NCBI GenBank assembly: GCA_963921825.1
Contig: OY997589.1
Location: 56,212,959 to 56,276,958, forward strand
DNA from: Erodium maritimum
Lineage: Eukaryota; Streptophyta; Magnoliopsida; Geraniales; Geraniaceae
Direction of reading: 5' to 3'
Length of the DNA stretch: 64,000 bases
The first letter of the stretch is position 1. Each line of letters begins with the position of its first letter. Below are positions 21,513 to 32,024 of this stretch, piece after piece. Below the pieces are notes generated by a model. That model saw only the letters and a list, made by a program, of their open reading frames with translations. It was not told the origin of the DNA and made no database searches. The position numbers and the translations under genes are program-made.

Positions 21513-22835
21513 ATTTTGTCCGCGAAATTTAAAACAAACGTACCTCCGGAGTCGAACAGGTCGGGGTACTTCGCGCGAACCTCGTCCTCGCGCTCCCAAG
21601 TCGACTCAGCCCTGTGGTGTCGCCACTGTTCCCGTACCAGGCGGATAACCTTGCCACGCAGGACCTGCTCCCGTGTGTCCATGATCCGAACCGGCTGCTC
21701 CTCATAAGAGACATCGTCAGCCACCTCGATATCTGCCCACTCAATAACGTGGGAGGGGTCCGCATTGTACTTCCGCATTTGGGACACGTGGAAGACGTTA
21801 TGAATCCTCCCAAGTTGCGGTGGTAATGCCAGACGATATGCCATTGCTCCCACTCTGCTCAAGATCTCGAAAGGGCCGATGTACCGCGGGGCTAACTTGC
21901 CTTCATCGCGGCTGAACCGTACCAGTCCTTTCCTCGGGCTCGCCTTCAAGAACACGTGATCACCGACTGCGAACTCGAGAGGTCGGCGTCGTCTGTCGGC
22001 GTAGCTCTTCTGCCGACTCTGTGCGGTCTTCAACCGCTCGCGTATCAGCTCGACCTTCTCTATCGTCTCTCGGACTAGCTCTGGCCCCAGCAGGCTCTTG
22101 TCTACCACCTTCTGCCCAACACACTGGCGATCGACACGGCCTACCATACAACGCTTCGAACGGTGCCATCCCAATACTGTCCTGGAAGCTGTTGTTGTAG
22201 GCGAACTCGACTAACGGTAGGTGGGTCTCCAACGACCCCCTAAAGTCTAGCACACATGCCCGCAGCATGTCCTCCAAAATCTGAATCCTGCGCTCGGACT
22301 GGCTTTCTGTCTGGGGATGGTGTGTTGTACTAAGTAGAACCTTGGTCCCCAACGCGGTCTGCAGACTCAGCCAAAATCTGGACGTGAAACGAGGATCCCT
22401 GTCAGACACTATCGACACAGGGACTCCATGGAGACGCACTATCTCCAGAATGTACAGGCTGCTCAACTTGTCGACCGGATCAGTCATCCTCATGGCCAGG
22501 AAATGGGCCGACTTGGTCAACCGATCGACTACCACCCATACCGCATCATGTCCCCTCGGCGATCTCGGCAATCCACTCACGAAATCCATCGTGACGTGCT
22601 CCCACTTCCACTGGGCAATCGGTAGTGGCTGCAATAATTCGGCAGGACGCTGATGTTCGGTTTTCACCTGCTGACAGGTGAGACACCTCGATACAAATTC
22701 CGCGACCTCTCTCCGCATCCCGCTCCACCAGAAGTGCCGCATGATGTCGCGGTACATCTTGGTGCTACCCGGGTGCACTGTAAGACGCGAATGATGTGAA
22801 TCTCGTAACACGTCGTCTCTACAGTTGCGTGGCAC
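21500..22835 (-). pseudogene. Gypsy B integrase and chromodomain-type tail
   Basis: Zinc-binding region ([20 protein letters not shown] ... [15 protein letters not shown]), core ([56 protein letters not shown]), basic tail (DHVFLKASPRKG, GPFEILSRVG, LGRIHNVFHVSQ) and a chromodomain-like end (QVLRGKVIRLVREQWRHH, ESTWEREDEVRAKYPDLF). In chromoviruses this tail steers integration towards particular chromatin. Fossil. Confidence 0.9.
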
Positions 22836-22946
22836 GAATAATCCTCCTCGATACCGTAACCCCCAACCAGCACTGAGTTCCCAGCCTTCCGCCTCAACAC
22901 CGCTGACGACCCTCTCTCGGATCTCTGACGTTTCGACATCCTCCGA

Positions 22947-25082
22947 CTACGCCTCCAACACTCGGGCAAGTAGTGAGGGCTGAGCCACCAATGAGCACAT
23001 GGCCACGCCACCAGTAACCTCCTCTAGCTCAATCCCGAATGGGCCCAGTTTCCCCATCATGTCCCACTCTCGGACTGATATACTAGCAAGACTCGGAACC
23101 GACTTCCTACTCAGGGCGTCGGCAACCACGTTTGCCTTACCTGGATGGTAGTGTAGCTCAAATTCGTACTCCTCAAGTAGCTCCATCCATCGCCGCTGGC
23201 GCATGTTCAAGTCTCGTTGGGAAAAGATGTACTTGAGGCTCTTGTGATCCGAGAAGACATGAAATCGCTCGCCATACAGATAATACCGCCAGCCCTTTAG
23301 CGTGAACACGACTGCTGCTAGTTCCCAGTTGTGGGTAGGATAGTTGCGCTCGTGTGTCTTCAACTTCCTGGAGCCATAAGCAACAACTCTACCCAACTGC
23401 ATCAGTACACAGCCCAGTCCTTCCTCGGACGCGTCACAGTATACCTCATACCCGATCTCTCGCTCTGGCACTACCAATACTGGAGCTGTAGTCAGACGAG
23501 TCTTCAACTCCGTGAACGCACGTTCACAATCCTCTGTCCACACAAACCCGACTCCCTTGCGCGTCAAAAGAGTCATAGGCGCGGCTAGTCGCGCAAAGTC
23601 CTGGACGAACCGCCGATAATATCCTGCCAACCCTAGAAAGCTGTGGATCTCGAAGACACTCGTGGGCCGTGCCCACTTCGAAACCGCGTCGATCTTCGAT
23701 GGATCGACCAGTATACCGTCACGGGATACAATGTGACCGAGGAATTTCACCTCAGCGAGCCAAAACTCGCACTTCTCCAGGTTGGCATATAGCTGATGTG
23801 TGCGCAGCAGGGTCAGAACAGTCCTCAGATGTCCCTCATGTGCCGCCTCGTTCTGCGAGTAGATCAAGATGTCGTCTACAAACACTACCACAAATTGATC
23901 TAAGAATGGCCCGAATATACTGTTCATCAGATCCATGAACGCTGCAGGTGCGTTCGTCGGTCCAAACGACATCACCAAGAACTCGTAATGCCCATAGCGT
24001 GTCCGGAATGTAGTCTTTGCGACGTCCCCCTCTTGGACTCGTAACTGGTAATATCCGAATCGCAGATCGATCTTCGAGAAGCAGGTCGACCCTCTCAACT
24101 AGTCGAACAAGTCGTCAATCCTCGGCATCGGGTATCGGTTCTTCACCGTAACCCGGTTCAGCTTCCGGTAATCTATACACATCCGAAGCTCTCCACTCTT
24201 CTTCTTCACGAAGAGTGCTGGTGCTCCCCACGGCGATGTGCTCGGACGGATAAACCCCTTCTCCCGAAGCTCCTCGAGCTGACGCTTCAGCTCGGTCAAC
24301 TCTGTCGGCGCAAACATGTAAGGCGTCATCGATATTACTGCCGTTCCCGGCACAAGGTCAATCCCGAACTCCACCTCACGAACTGGTGGTAATCCGCTCA
24401 ATTTCTCAGGAAAGACTTCGGGGAACTCGCACACCACTCGCGGTAACTCTCGGCTCTGCACGGCCGATACTTCCTCCACCGTGGACAACGCCGACAGGAG
24501 AACCCCGCTCTTACTGCCCAAAATACACGAAACCTTCGTGTTGCCTGCTGACACTGTCACTCGTCGCCTATAGCAGTCGATATTGGCTTGGTACTTCGCC
24601 CGCCAATCCATTCCCAAGATTACGTCAAAGGTCGTCATTCCCAGCACGAGAAGGTCACTAGGGCAAGGACAGTCTGCGACTCTAACTTCGCAGGCACGAC
24701 AGACCCTAGTCAACATCACATCACCCCCAACTGGGGTGTCCAGACACAAGGGTGGACTCAACGGCTCTAAACTCAGCCCCAACCTCTCAGCACAACTCAA
24801 CGAAATAAACGAGTGCGACGCACGGATATCAAATAAAAATAACGCCCACAAATGATACAATAAGCACGTACCCTGAATGGTCTCACAGTAGGTAGCGGCT
24901 CCTGTGGCTCGGGAGTCGGTAACTGCGTACACTCTACCCTGTGACGCCTGTTGCCTCCGACCTGGCGCACTGACTGCTGGCTGCACAGACCTCTGTTGCT
25001 GTCTCGGAACTAGCGCGCTCGTGGACGGCTGCGAGAACCTCGACGGCTGACTCTGAAGTTGGCGACCCCTGGGTGACTGCAA
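22947..25082 (-). pseudogene. Gypsy B protease, reverse transcriptase and RNase H region
   Basis: Around 24870-24600: aspartic protease-like region ([20 protein letters not shown], then [11 protein letters not shown]). From about 24400: the connecting [35 protein letters not shown], then [13 protein letters not shown] with the catalytic DD (near 23880). RNase [41 protein letters not shown] and [10 protein letters not shown] (to about 23080). The wording is that of chromovirus pol. Fossil. Confidence 0.9.
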
Positions 25083-25128
25083 TGTATGCGACTGCTGCGG
25101 TCGCTACGCTGACGTTGCCCCAATCGGA

Positions 25129-26333
25129 TCAGGGCACCTTGCCACTGTGTGCCCAACCCGGCTGCACCGGTAACACCTGAAATCGTCGGACCTCGGCCCC
25201 GTGCCCTGGCCTGTCTGGCTGATCACTGGTAGCGCCGCGGGCCCTCCACCTATCGGACACTCCCGTCGCAGATGGCCCGTAGGTAAAACATACTGGCACC
25301 CGCTCTGAGGCGACTGACCCTACCGATGCCACCGACCCCATCCGCCTCAAACCGCCCTGTTGAACATGTGGCCGAAAGAACCCCGCAGTCCTCTTCCTCC
25401 TCGGATCTCGGGACTCGGACGGTCTTGCAACACTGGTCGGTCGCTGTCGAACCTCACGGGTCCTCGCTGCCTCTCGGAGACCCTGCTCCAATGTCGCTGC
25501 AGTGTCTACGAGCTCTGAGTAAACCCGCAACCTCAGGGCGAGGACTCGATCCCGAATCGTCGGCCTCAGCCCCGCCTCGAACCGCCGGCAACGGTTCAGC
25601 TCTGTCGCCACCATTTCTGGTGCAAATCGGGTTAGGGCCATGAATCTGGCCTCATACTCTGCCACTAACGCCCGTCCTGTTGCAGTTCCAGGAACTACTG
25701 ATGTCGGTCCACCCTGGCCGACTCGGGGAAATACTGCTCCAGAAAGACCGTCTCGAAGATACTGTAGTCGTCCCCGACTCTGTCCCGTACGCGCCCCCAC
25801 CAGTGGTAGGCGTTGTCCCTCAGCTGATGAGCTGCAAAGGACACCCTGGTGTGACCGTCCTCTATGTCTGACGTGTCCAGGTCCCGAGTGACCTGCTCCA
25901 GCCATCTCTCGGTTATGTTAGGGTTCGGTTCCCCGACGAGCGTAGGTATGCCCAGCTTCAGGAAATCCAGCAGTGTCCGGGCCGTATGGCCTTCGGACTG
26001 AACGGGCCTCGCTGGAACGACTGCTGTCTCCGGAGCTGGCGATGCAGACTCCCTACGGGCGATGATCGCCACTAAGCTCTGCACCGTCCGGGTCAGCTCG
26101 TCTAGAGCGGTCGTAGTGGGTGGGTCTGCGACTGGTGGGACGCTGGGCGTGCCCGCAGATGGTCCTACGTCGTTCCTCCTGTCCTCCCCAACGGGAGTAC
26201 CCTGTGCTTCCGTGGACTCAGCGGGTTCAATGGTGGGCATCCGTCCCGGTGCCCCAGCTGATCGTCCCCTCCTACCACGTGTGGGCGTTCGTCCCCGTGC
26301 CCCAGTTGATCGTCCTCTCCTGCCACGTGCCAT
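25129..26333 (-). pseudogene. Gypsy B gag region
   Basis: Starts at 26333 with an Arg/Gly-rich N-terminus (MARGRRGRSTGARGRTPTRG). It continues with the retrotransposon gag domain (FLKLGIPTLVGEPNP, WLEQVTRDLDTSDIED, DNAYHWWGRVRDRV, FLEQYFPES; then YEARFMALTRFAPEMV). A CCHC knuckle (CYRCSRVGHTVARC) lies near 25140-25180. Gag packages element RNA in virus-like particles. The Arg/Gly repeats at the start are a small tandem repeat. Fossil. Confidence 0.88.
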
Positions 26334-27315
26334 GTAGTCGGTATCCTCTGCACGGATACACGCAAACGCTTAGTTTGCGAACTTATACAATGACGACGTG
26401 CTAAAAAATACTAGCGTTCACACAGTCTACGTCTATCTCAAAACTCGGTACTAAAACGTCACACTGCTCACATTATCAATACCTCAATTACCAGAACACG
26501 TAAGGGAAACCTCAAAACGACCCGACACACTCGTGAACCAAATCACGCAATAACCACACACAACTGCACAGTCAAGACGGTGGAACAAGACAGGAATCAC
26601 GAATCCGTGACAGACCCCGTCACGGTTGGGGTCACGGAGCCGTGACTAAGGCCCAAAACTCGCCAAAACGCGCTGCTCCGTCACGGATCCGTGACAGGGT
26701 CTGTGACGCTCGCGCATGCCTGTTTCCCAAATTCGTTTCAGACTCGATTTTTACCCCAAAAACAGTCTTAAGCGTCTCACACGCTCGATCACCAAAATTA
26801 TCAAAAACACGCACAACAATTCACAAACAAAATTAAGTCACCCAACCTCAATCACAAGCCGACAAGGCCAACCAAAATCAAAACACGCCCAACGGGCCAA
26901 CCAATTTCAAAACACGCCCACCGGGCCAACAAATTTAAACACACGCCCACAGGGCCAACCAATTTTAAAACTTTTCTCCCTTTCATCATAAAAATCTCAT
27001 TTTTGACATCACGTAGTTACAACCCGGTCCAGGCGTCCCCGAACTAAATTGTACCCACTTAATATCAGCACCGTCATGTTCGACTACAGGAGCGCTCCTG
27101 AGTCGAGTCGCGACAGCTTAAAAACGTTTCACGCAGCAACACACAATCATTATGCCAATAACAACAGTACTGCACATACACACAACAACAAACAGGACTC
27201 ATGTCACTACGGGTCTACACACGGTTTCCGACTTGCGCAACCAACGCACGATGGGACTTTTAATGACTCGACTCTCCCCACCTAATTGACGTACAGTCCG
27301 AGGTGTGAAACCTCG

Positions 27316-27330
27316 AGCTCTGATACCAAG
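27316..27330 (-). other. tRNA-Met primer-binding site of gypsy B
   Basis: The minus strand reads GCTTGGTATCAGAGCTC directly after the LTR end, matching initiator-Met tRNA. Its position confirms the element's minus orientation. Confidence 0.85.
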
Positions 27331-27879
27331 CTGTCACGCCCCGAATTCGGTATAACCGGACCCGGAACGCGAACGATGAAACAGTAAAACAATTTTTAAA
27401 CATTTTAATAAGCCACTTAAAATCACCACTTAAGTTAATCAAAATAATAATATTTTACAACTCAAAATACGTGTAAAACAAGCGGACAAAAACCAACATG
27501 TACGTCGCTAAACTCCCAAAAGAAACCCGGACTCCCGTTCCCAGCTCTTCAAGCTTCGAGAGCTCCCCTAGTCCGCCTCGCGACCAGTACCTGTAGGAAA
27601 AGCAGCAACGGGTGAACGTTCGCTCACCACCACGGATACCAGACTGACTACGACATACTAGTAGAAAATACCGGAAACACCAACAACAGATAAAACACAG
27701 GGGACTACCATCCCCAAACTCAAATAACTCGACTGTCACGCGAAAACTGTTACTTTCCCCAACCAAACTAAACACCCGCACACGTAATGTAGACCCGATT
27801 CCGTAATGACGACCTCAAGGAACACAACACAGAAGTGATCAAAATCACGCAAACCACAACCACAAGCCTCATCACTTTA

Positions 27880-28215
27880 CCGATCACGCGCCGTAAGGTG
27901 CTACTCACCTGATGAGGACACAGCCCTCTGCTCTTTACCGACCGCGCACCGGAGGGTACGACACACCCCTCTGGCAGAAATTTGACTTAGCACTTCACCA
28001 ATCACGCGCCGGAAGGTGCTACTCACCTACGGGGAACACATCCCTCTGCTCTTTACCGACCACGCATTGGAGAGTACGACACACCCCTCGGGCACAGCTC
28101 TAACCTTAGCACTTTACCGATCACGCGCCGGAAGGTGCTACTTACCTACGGGGAACACATCCCTCTGCTCTTTACCGACCGCGCACCGGAGGGTACGACA
28201 CACCCATCAGGCATA
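27880..28215. repeat. About 118-bp composite tandem repeats in gypsy B LTR
   Basis: Two alternating half-units recur, one with CACGCGCCGGAAGGTGCTAC and one with GCACCGGAGGGTACGACACA, for almost three full composite units. Homologous arrays are at 60600-60930 and, reversed, 16273-16510. Confidence 0.85.
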
Positions 28216-28319
28216 ACTCAACAGTACCACCAGAACAATCACAGTCACAACCAAATGACACACAATCCCCGCAAAGGAAAGGAAAAGAATACGACAACAC
28301 GACTAACTACCACTCGGCA

Positions 28320-28600
28320 CGTCAGTCAACCAAATACGGGCTCAACTCCCCACGAGCACTCACGGCCACCCACAAACACAAACAAACAGTAACATACGAG
28401 TCCAACACCCTAAAGGCACACATGGCCACCCACGACACACAAACAGTAAAATACGGGTTCAACGCCCCAAAGGCACACAACAGTAAAATACGGGTTCAAC
28501 TCCCCACATGCACTCATGGCCACCCAAGACACACAACGGTAAAATACGGCTTCAACTCCCCACGGGCACTCATGACCACCAAAGACCACAAACAATCCAA
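28320..28600. repeat. About 57-bp tandem repeats in gypsy B LTR
   Basis: Units containing ATACGGGTTCAACTCCCCAC, then GGCACTCATGGCCACCCA and a stretch of ACACAAACAGTA recur four to five times, with slight length changes. The same minisatellite has about nine units at 61028-61560 and is present in the solo LTR at 47890-48240. Confidence 0.85.
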
Positions 28601-28624
28601 TCAACCTCCGGGCACAACCAAATG

Positions 28625-28803
28625 CCACCAGTATTTCTATTGTTCGATAAGCTCACTCATCCTACGACACTACTAAGTGTCACATGCCTTTCTATTGTTC
28701 GATGCGTTCACTTATCATACGACACCACTAAGTGTCGTCTGTATTTCTAGTGTTCGATAAACTTACTTAACCTACGACACCACTAGGTGTCACATGCATT
28801 TCT
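28625..28803. repeat. Three ~57-bp repeats with a small hairpin, gypsy B LTR
   Basis: TTTCTATTGTTCGATAAG, then TCCTACGACACTACTAAGTG and TCACATGC recur three times. Each unit contains GACACCACTAAGTGTC, whose GACAC and GTGTC arms can pair. A matching three-unit array lies at 61585-61764. Confidence 0.82.
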
Positions 28804-30288
28804 ACTGTTAACTTTCCCTAGTCAAGGTCGAGATCCGGCTACTTTTCCCTACCTCGTAACGCTTTCCCAAAAGTCCACTCCCAAGCTTCGGCGTGCTCGC
28901 GATCACTCGCCTAGCTTCCCCTTTCCGCGGTCGTCGGCACGATCTAACAAGATCACAATTAAAACACTTTTTAAGTTCGCAGGCAAAAACTGAATTTTAA
29001 TAAACTTGACGCCCAAATGCAACCCCGACAATGTCGATCACTCCCAAATTTCCCAATTACTCGACATAGTCAATAATGGGCCCGGAAAGGCCCGATTCGC
29101 CCGGCTCGGCGAATCTGCCCGGGATTGGAAAACGCCCTTCCGGGGCTCCGAAAATTCCCGTTTTCGTTTCTACTATCTTAGAATAATTCAAGGTTTCCAA
29201 TGCAATCGACAGAATCAATTTCCGACTTCCGAGCAATTTAATTTGCGTTTAAAGTTTCTAAACCCGTCATTTCCAACTTTTACAATTTAAATCCATAATT
29301 CGTTCCGGGTGTGGATTAACGACTTGGGGATCATCCTAAACCACCCGAACACGAAAACCCGAGACCCGAACACGTGGGCCCACCCGGCCACCCTTAGCCA
29401 TGGGTGGCTGGACCGGTTCACCACCATAGTGGCCGGTCCTAGCTCCGGCCAGCCACCACCCACGGTGGCCGGAGCTCCCCCGAGCCTCCGGTCACCGGAA
29501 ACCGATCATTTTTCGCTCCAAAATGTTCCCAACGAACCCTACACCTCAACTCATCCATATTTAACCCATTTAAACACAAACCCTAACTTTCAAACATACC
29601 AAAACGAAAATCGAATAGGTTCTCACCGTAGGGAATAACGATGGAAGCTCGATTATTTAACCGTTGAGACGATCTAACGGTTAGATCGTCGAGAAATCAC
29701 AAAACCCTAACCTTCTTCTTCTCTTTTTCCCTTTCTCTTCTCTCCTTCTCTCTTCTTTCTCTCTCTTAATTTCTCTTTTTTTTTCTTAATGGCCGACCAC
29801 TCCCCTCTCTCTTGCCTTTGTCTTGTTCAAAATTCCCTAACACCACCACTTGTGTGACATGTGGCAAGTGGGTCCCACCCTTTAAACAAATATCTTTGTA
29901 GATATTTTTCTGTCAGATTCGCGAAATTCGGCCGTCTCGGGCCCCGAACGGGCCCATTTTCCAAGAAATTACAAAACTTCACGGGCTACAAGGAAACGGC
30001 TCAACTAAGACCGCTGTAATGACGGCTAAGATTTTTGAATCAAAAACGGACCTCGAACGGACCAAAACGTCGCTCGGTTGACTTTTCTGGCAAAAAGTCA
30101 ACATTTCCCAAAGTGGTCAAAAAGTTGCCCTGAGTCCCCCAGAACTCACTTTGGCGATATCGGGGTCAACTTAAGTCTGGTATGACCCTCGGGATCAAAT
30201 TTAGGTTCATTTAAGTGTCTGTCCCAAAATTTTAAATTTTCCTGTTTTTCGCCGATTTGACTGGCGTTGACCGGGAGTGGTTCTTACA

Positions 30289-31600
30289 CTGATGACTTGT
30301 GACACTATGTTGAACATCCACTCGTTGTCGGTATTGCAATGGCCGTCCTTGGTGCCATCGTTCCAGTGGTGTCCAATTCGGCATTTCTGGAGGTTGCTCG
30401 TACAACAACTCCTCATCTCCATATTCGTACCGGTCGCGTTCATCCTCTACAATCATGTTGTGTAGAATGATGCAAGTGTGCATGATATCAGCCAAAGTGT
30501 GTTTGCTCCAAACACGAGCGGGACGGGAAATGATGTGTCACCTTGCTTGAAGTACTCCAAAAGCCCTTTCAATATCTTTCCGAGCACCTTCTTGGCATTT
30601 AGCAAACAACTTCTGTTTGGACGTGTAGGGATGCCGAATACTCTTCACGAACCGTCCCCATGATGGGTAAATGCCGTCCACCAAGTATTAAGGTCGATCA
30701 TACCAATGCCCGTTGATCTGGTACTCCACGGCAAGGTCACGACTGTAATAAGCGTCTTGGAATAAGTGACTGTTGTTGAGGACATTGAGGTCGTTGTTCG
30801 AGCCAGCCATCCCCCAAAAAGCATGTCAAATCCATAAATCACGGGACGCTACAACTTCAAGCATAACAGTACTTACCCCGTGGTGATCTCCCCGTCCATT
30901 GGCTCCCTGGGATGCGGTTGGGCAATTCTTCCACTCTCAATCCATGCAGTCAAGACTCCCAGCCATTCCGGGGAACCCTCGGTTGTACCCTTCTCGGAGT
31001 AAGCGCTCAATGTCAGCCGGTGTGGGCGTACGCTCGTACTCGGGTCCGAATACCTCAATGACGGCATTGCAAAAATAACGTAAACATTAAAGTACGGTGC
31101 TTACCCCAAGGTGTAGAGTTTCGTCCAATGAATCGGCCGAGCACCCATACGCAAGCATCCGTATCGCGGCGGTGCACTTCTGTTCCGTTGATAAGCTCAA
31201 GCGTCCGACCGCGTCATACTTCTGAACGAAGTAATTGTCGTGTTCCTTGATCTTGTCCATAATCCGTTGAAAAAGTGGTTTGCACATACGGAACCGACGC
31301 CTAAACATATCTGGGCCATATATGGGTTGATCGACGAAATAATACCTCATTAATTGGTCGTGGGGCTTCAACACGACCTTTGTGAATCTATTGTCGCATT
31401 GGTTCCCCACGGTCGAGCCTCTCCCTCAGAGCGTTGATCCTTGGCATTGCTCTCTGTATACTCCTCTCGATCCTTTACCGGACTCGTTCCTCAACTTCGG
31501 CCCGTCCCGTAGTTCAGAGACGTGAGACGCGGGATACGTAAAAGCCGTCCCACAATAGAACGGTCCGCGTCCTGCGGCCCACAAAAACGCGAGTCGAACC
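30289..31600 (-). pseudogene. HARBI1-like transposase, main part (copy 2)
   Basis: Minus-strand reading in order: QLMRYYFVDQPIYGPDMFRR, EQKCTAAIRMLAYGCSADSL (31410-31087), MAGSLDCMD and EWKNCPTAS (near 30950), GSNNDLNVLNNSHLFQDAYY (near 30790), then CQEGARKDIERAFGVLQAR and CIILHNMIVEDE (30620-30430), ending VDVQHSVTSHQ at the gypsy border. The three residues expected for the DDE triad are present (D in SLDCM, D in NNDLNVL, E in DIERAFG), unlike copy 1. Several stops and frame changes still make it a pseudogene. It has decayed less than copy 1. Confidence 0.85.
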
Positions 31601-31749
31601 TCAGAACCGGCCCACTGTTCATGCCCTAAATCGATTTTCTGCTGGGTTGAGCTAAGCCGTCGTTCACTTTGGATATATATGTGTAATGTGTTGTAGAGAA
31701 AGGAGAATAGATTCTCTCTCCCCAACTTTTTTCGCATCTGTCTGTGCTA

Positions 31750-32024
31750 GTCAAAGAGTTCTGGTGTAAGCAAATCGTGCAAGGGTATTTTGGTGATTCC
31801 AATATATAAAAAAAGAAAAAAAGAAGCCGACTATTTGAAAAAATGATAGATTAAAAGGCATTATAATGAAGGGGTAGGTGGAAGGAAGACCGCCTTGGTG
31901 TCATCGTCTTCGTTAGCCAGAGTCAGCGAATCTCGGAAGTTGCGTTTAAATCTCCACCAACCTCATTAACAATCAGGTTGAATATCCGTGTTCTAAGTTC
32001 AGATTGAAGATTTGGAACACAGCA
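31750..32024 (+). promoter_or_regulatory. Proximal promoter and 5' UTR of phosphomevalonate kinase
   Basis: Stretch between the right-hand edge of Harbinger copy 2 and the kinase ATG. It includes an A-rich run at 31807-31830 and a leader-like segment from about 31890 (GAAGACCGCCTTGGTGTCAT onward). No TATA box can be assigned with confidence and the transcription start is not visible. If the promoter extends further up, it lies in transposon sequence. Confidence 0.4.

Larger units (their letters stand above)
20650..30288 (-). mobile_element. Ty3/gypsy chromodomain element B (Tekay/Del-like), most complete copy
   Basis: Minus-strand element with LTRs at both ends. The right (5') LTR is 27332-30288; the left (3') LTR is about 20650-21493 and much shorter. 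Between them come the primer site, gag, protease, reverse transcriptase, RNase H, integrase and a chromodomain-type tail in the order usual for chromoviruses. Comparing about 220 aligned bases of the two LTRs by eye gives roughly 3% difference, suggesting an insertion about one to a few million years old (inference, rate-dependent). It looks whole in domain order but is broken, with about five or six breaks in its reading frames. It interrupts Harbinger copy 2. Confidence 0.9.
27332..30288 (-). repeat. Long 5' LTR of gypsy element B (2957 bp)
   Basis: On the minus strand it starts TGTAAGAACCACTCCCGG at 30288 and ends GAATTCGGGGCGTGACA at 27332. It holds three kinds of tandem repeat (about 27880-28215, 28320-28600, 28625-28803) and a pyrimidine-rich stretch at 29700-29790. 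A length near 3 kb is typical of Tekay/Del chromoviruses. Confidence 0.88.
20266..31740 (-). mobile_element. PIF/Harbinger transposon copy 2, split by gypsy element B
   Basis: The transposase reads on the minus strand from about 31600 to 30289 and finishes at about 20644-20570, left of gypsy element B. The left end starts CAGCATTTACAATGG right after TAA (20263-20265). I could not find the matching right-hand terminal repeat, so 31740 is approximate. It differs in sequence from copy 1 and belongs to another subfamily. The right edge lies only about 300 bp from the phosphomevalonate kinase start codon. Confidence 0.7.
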
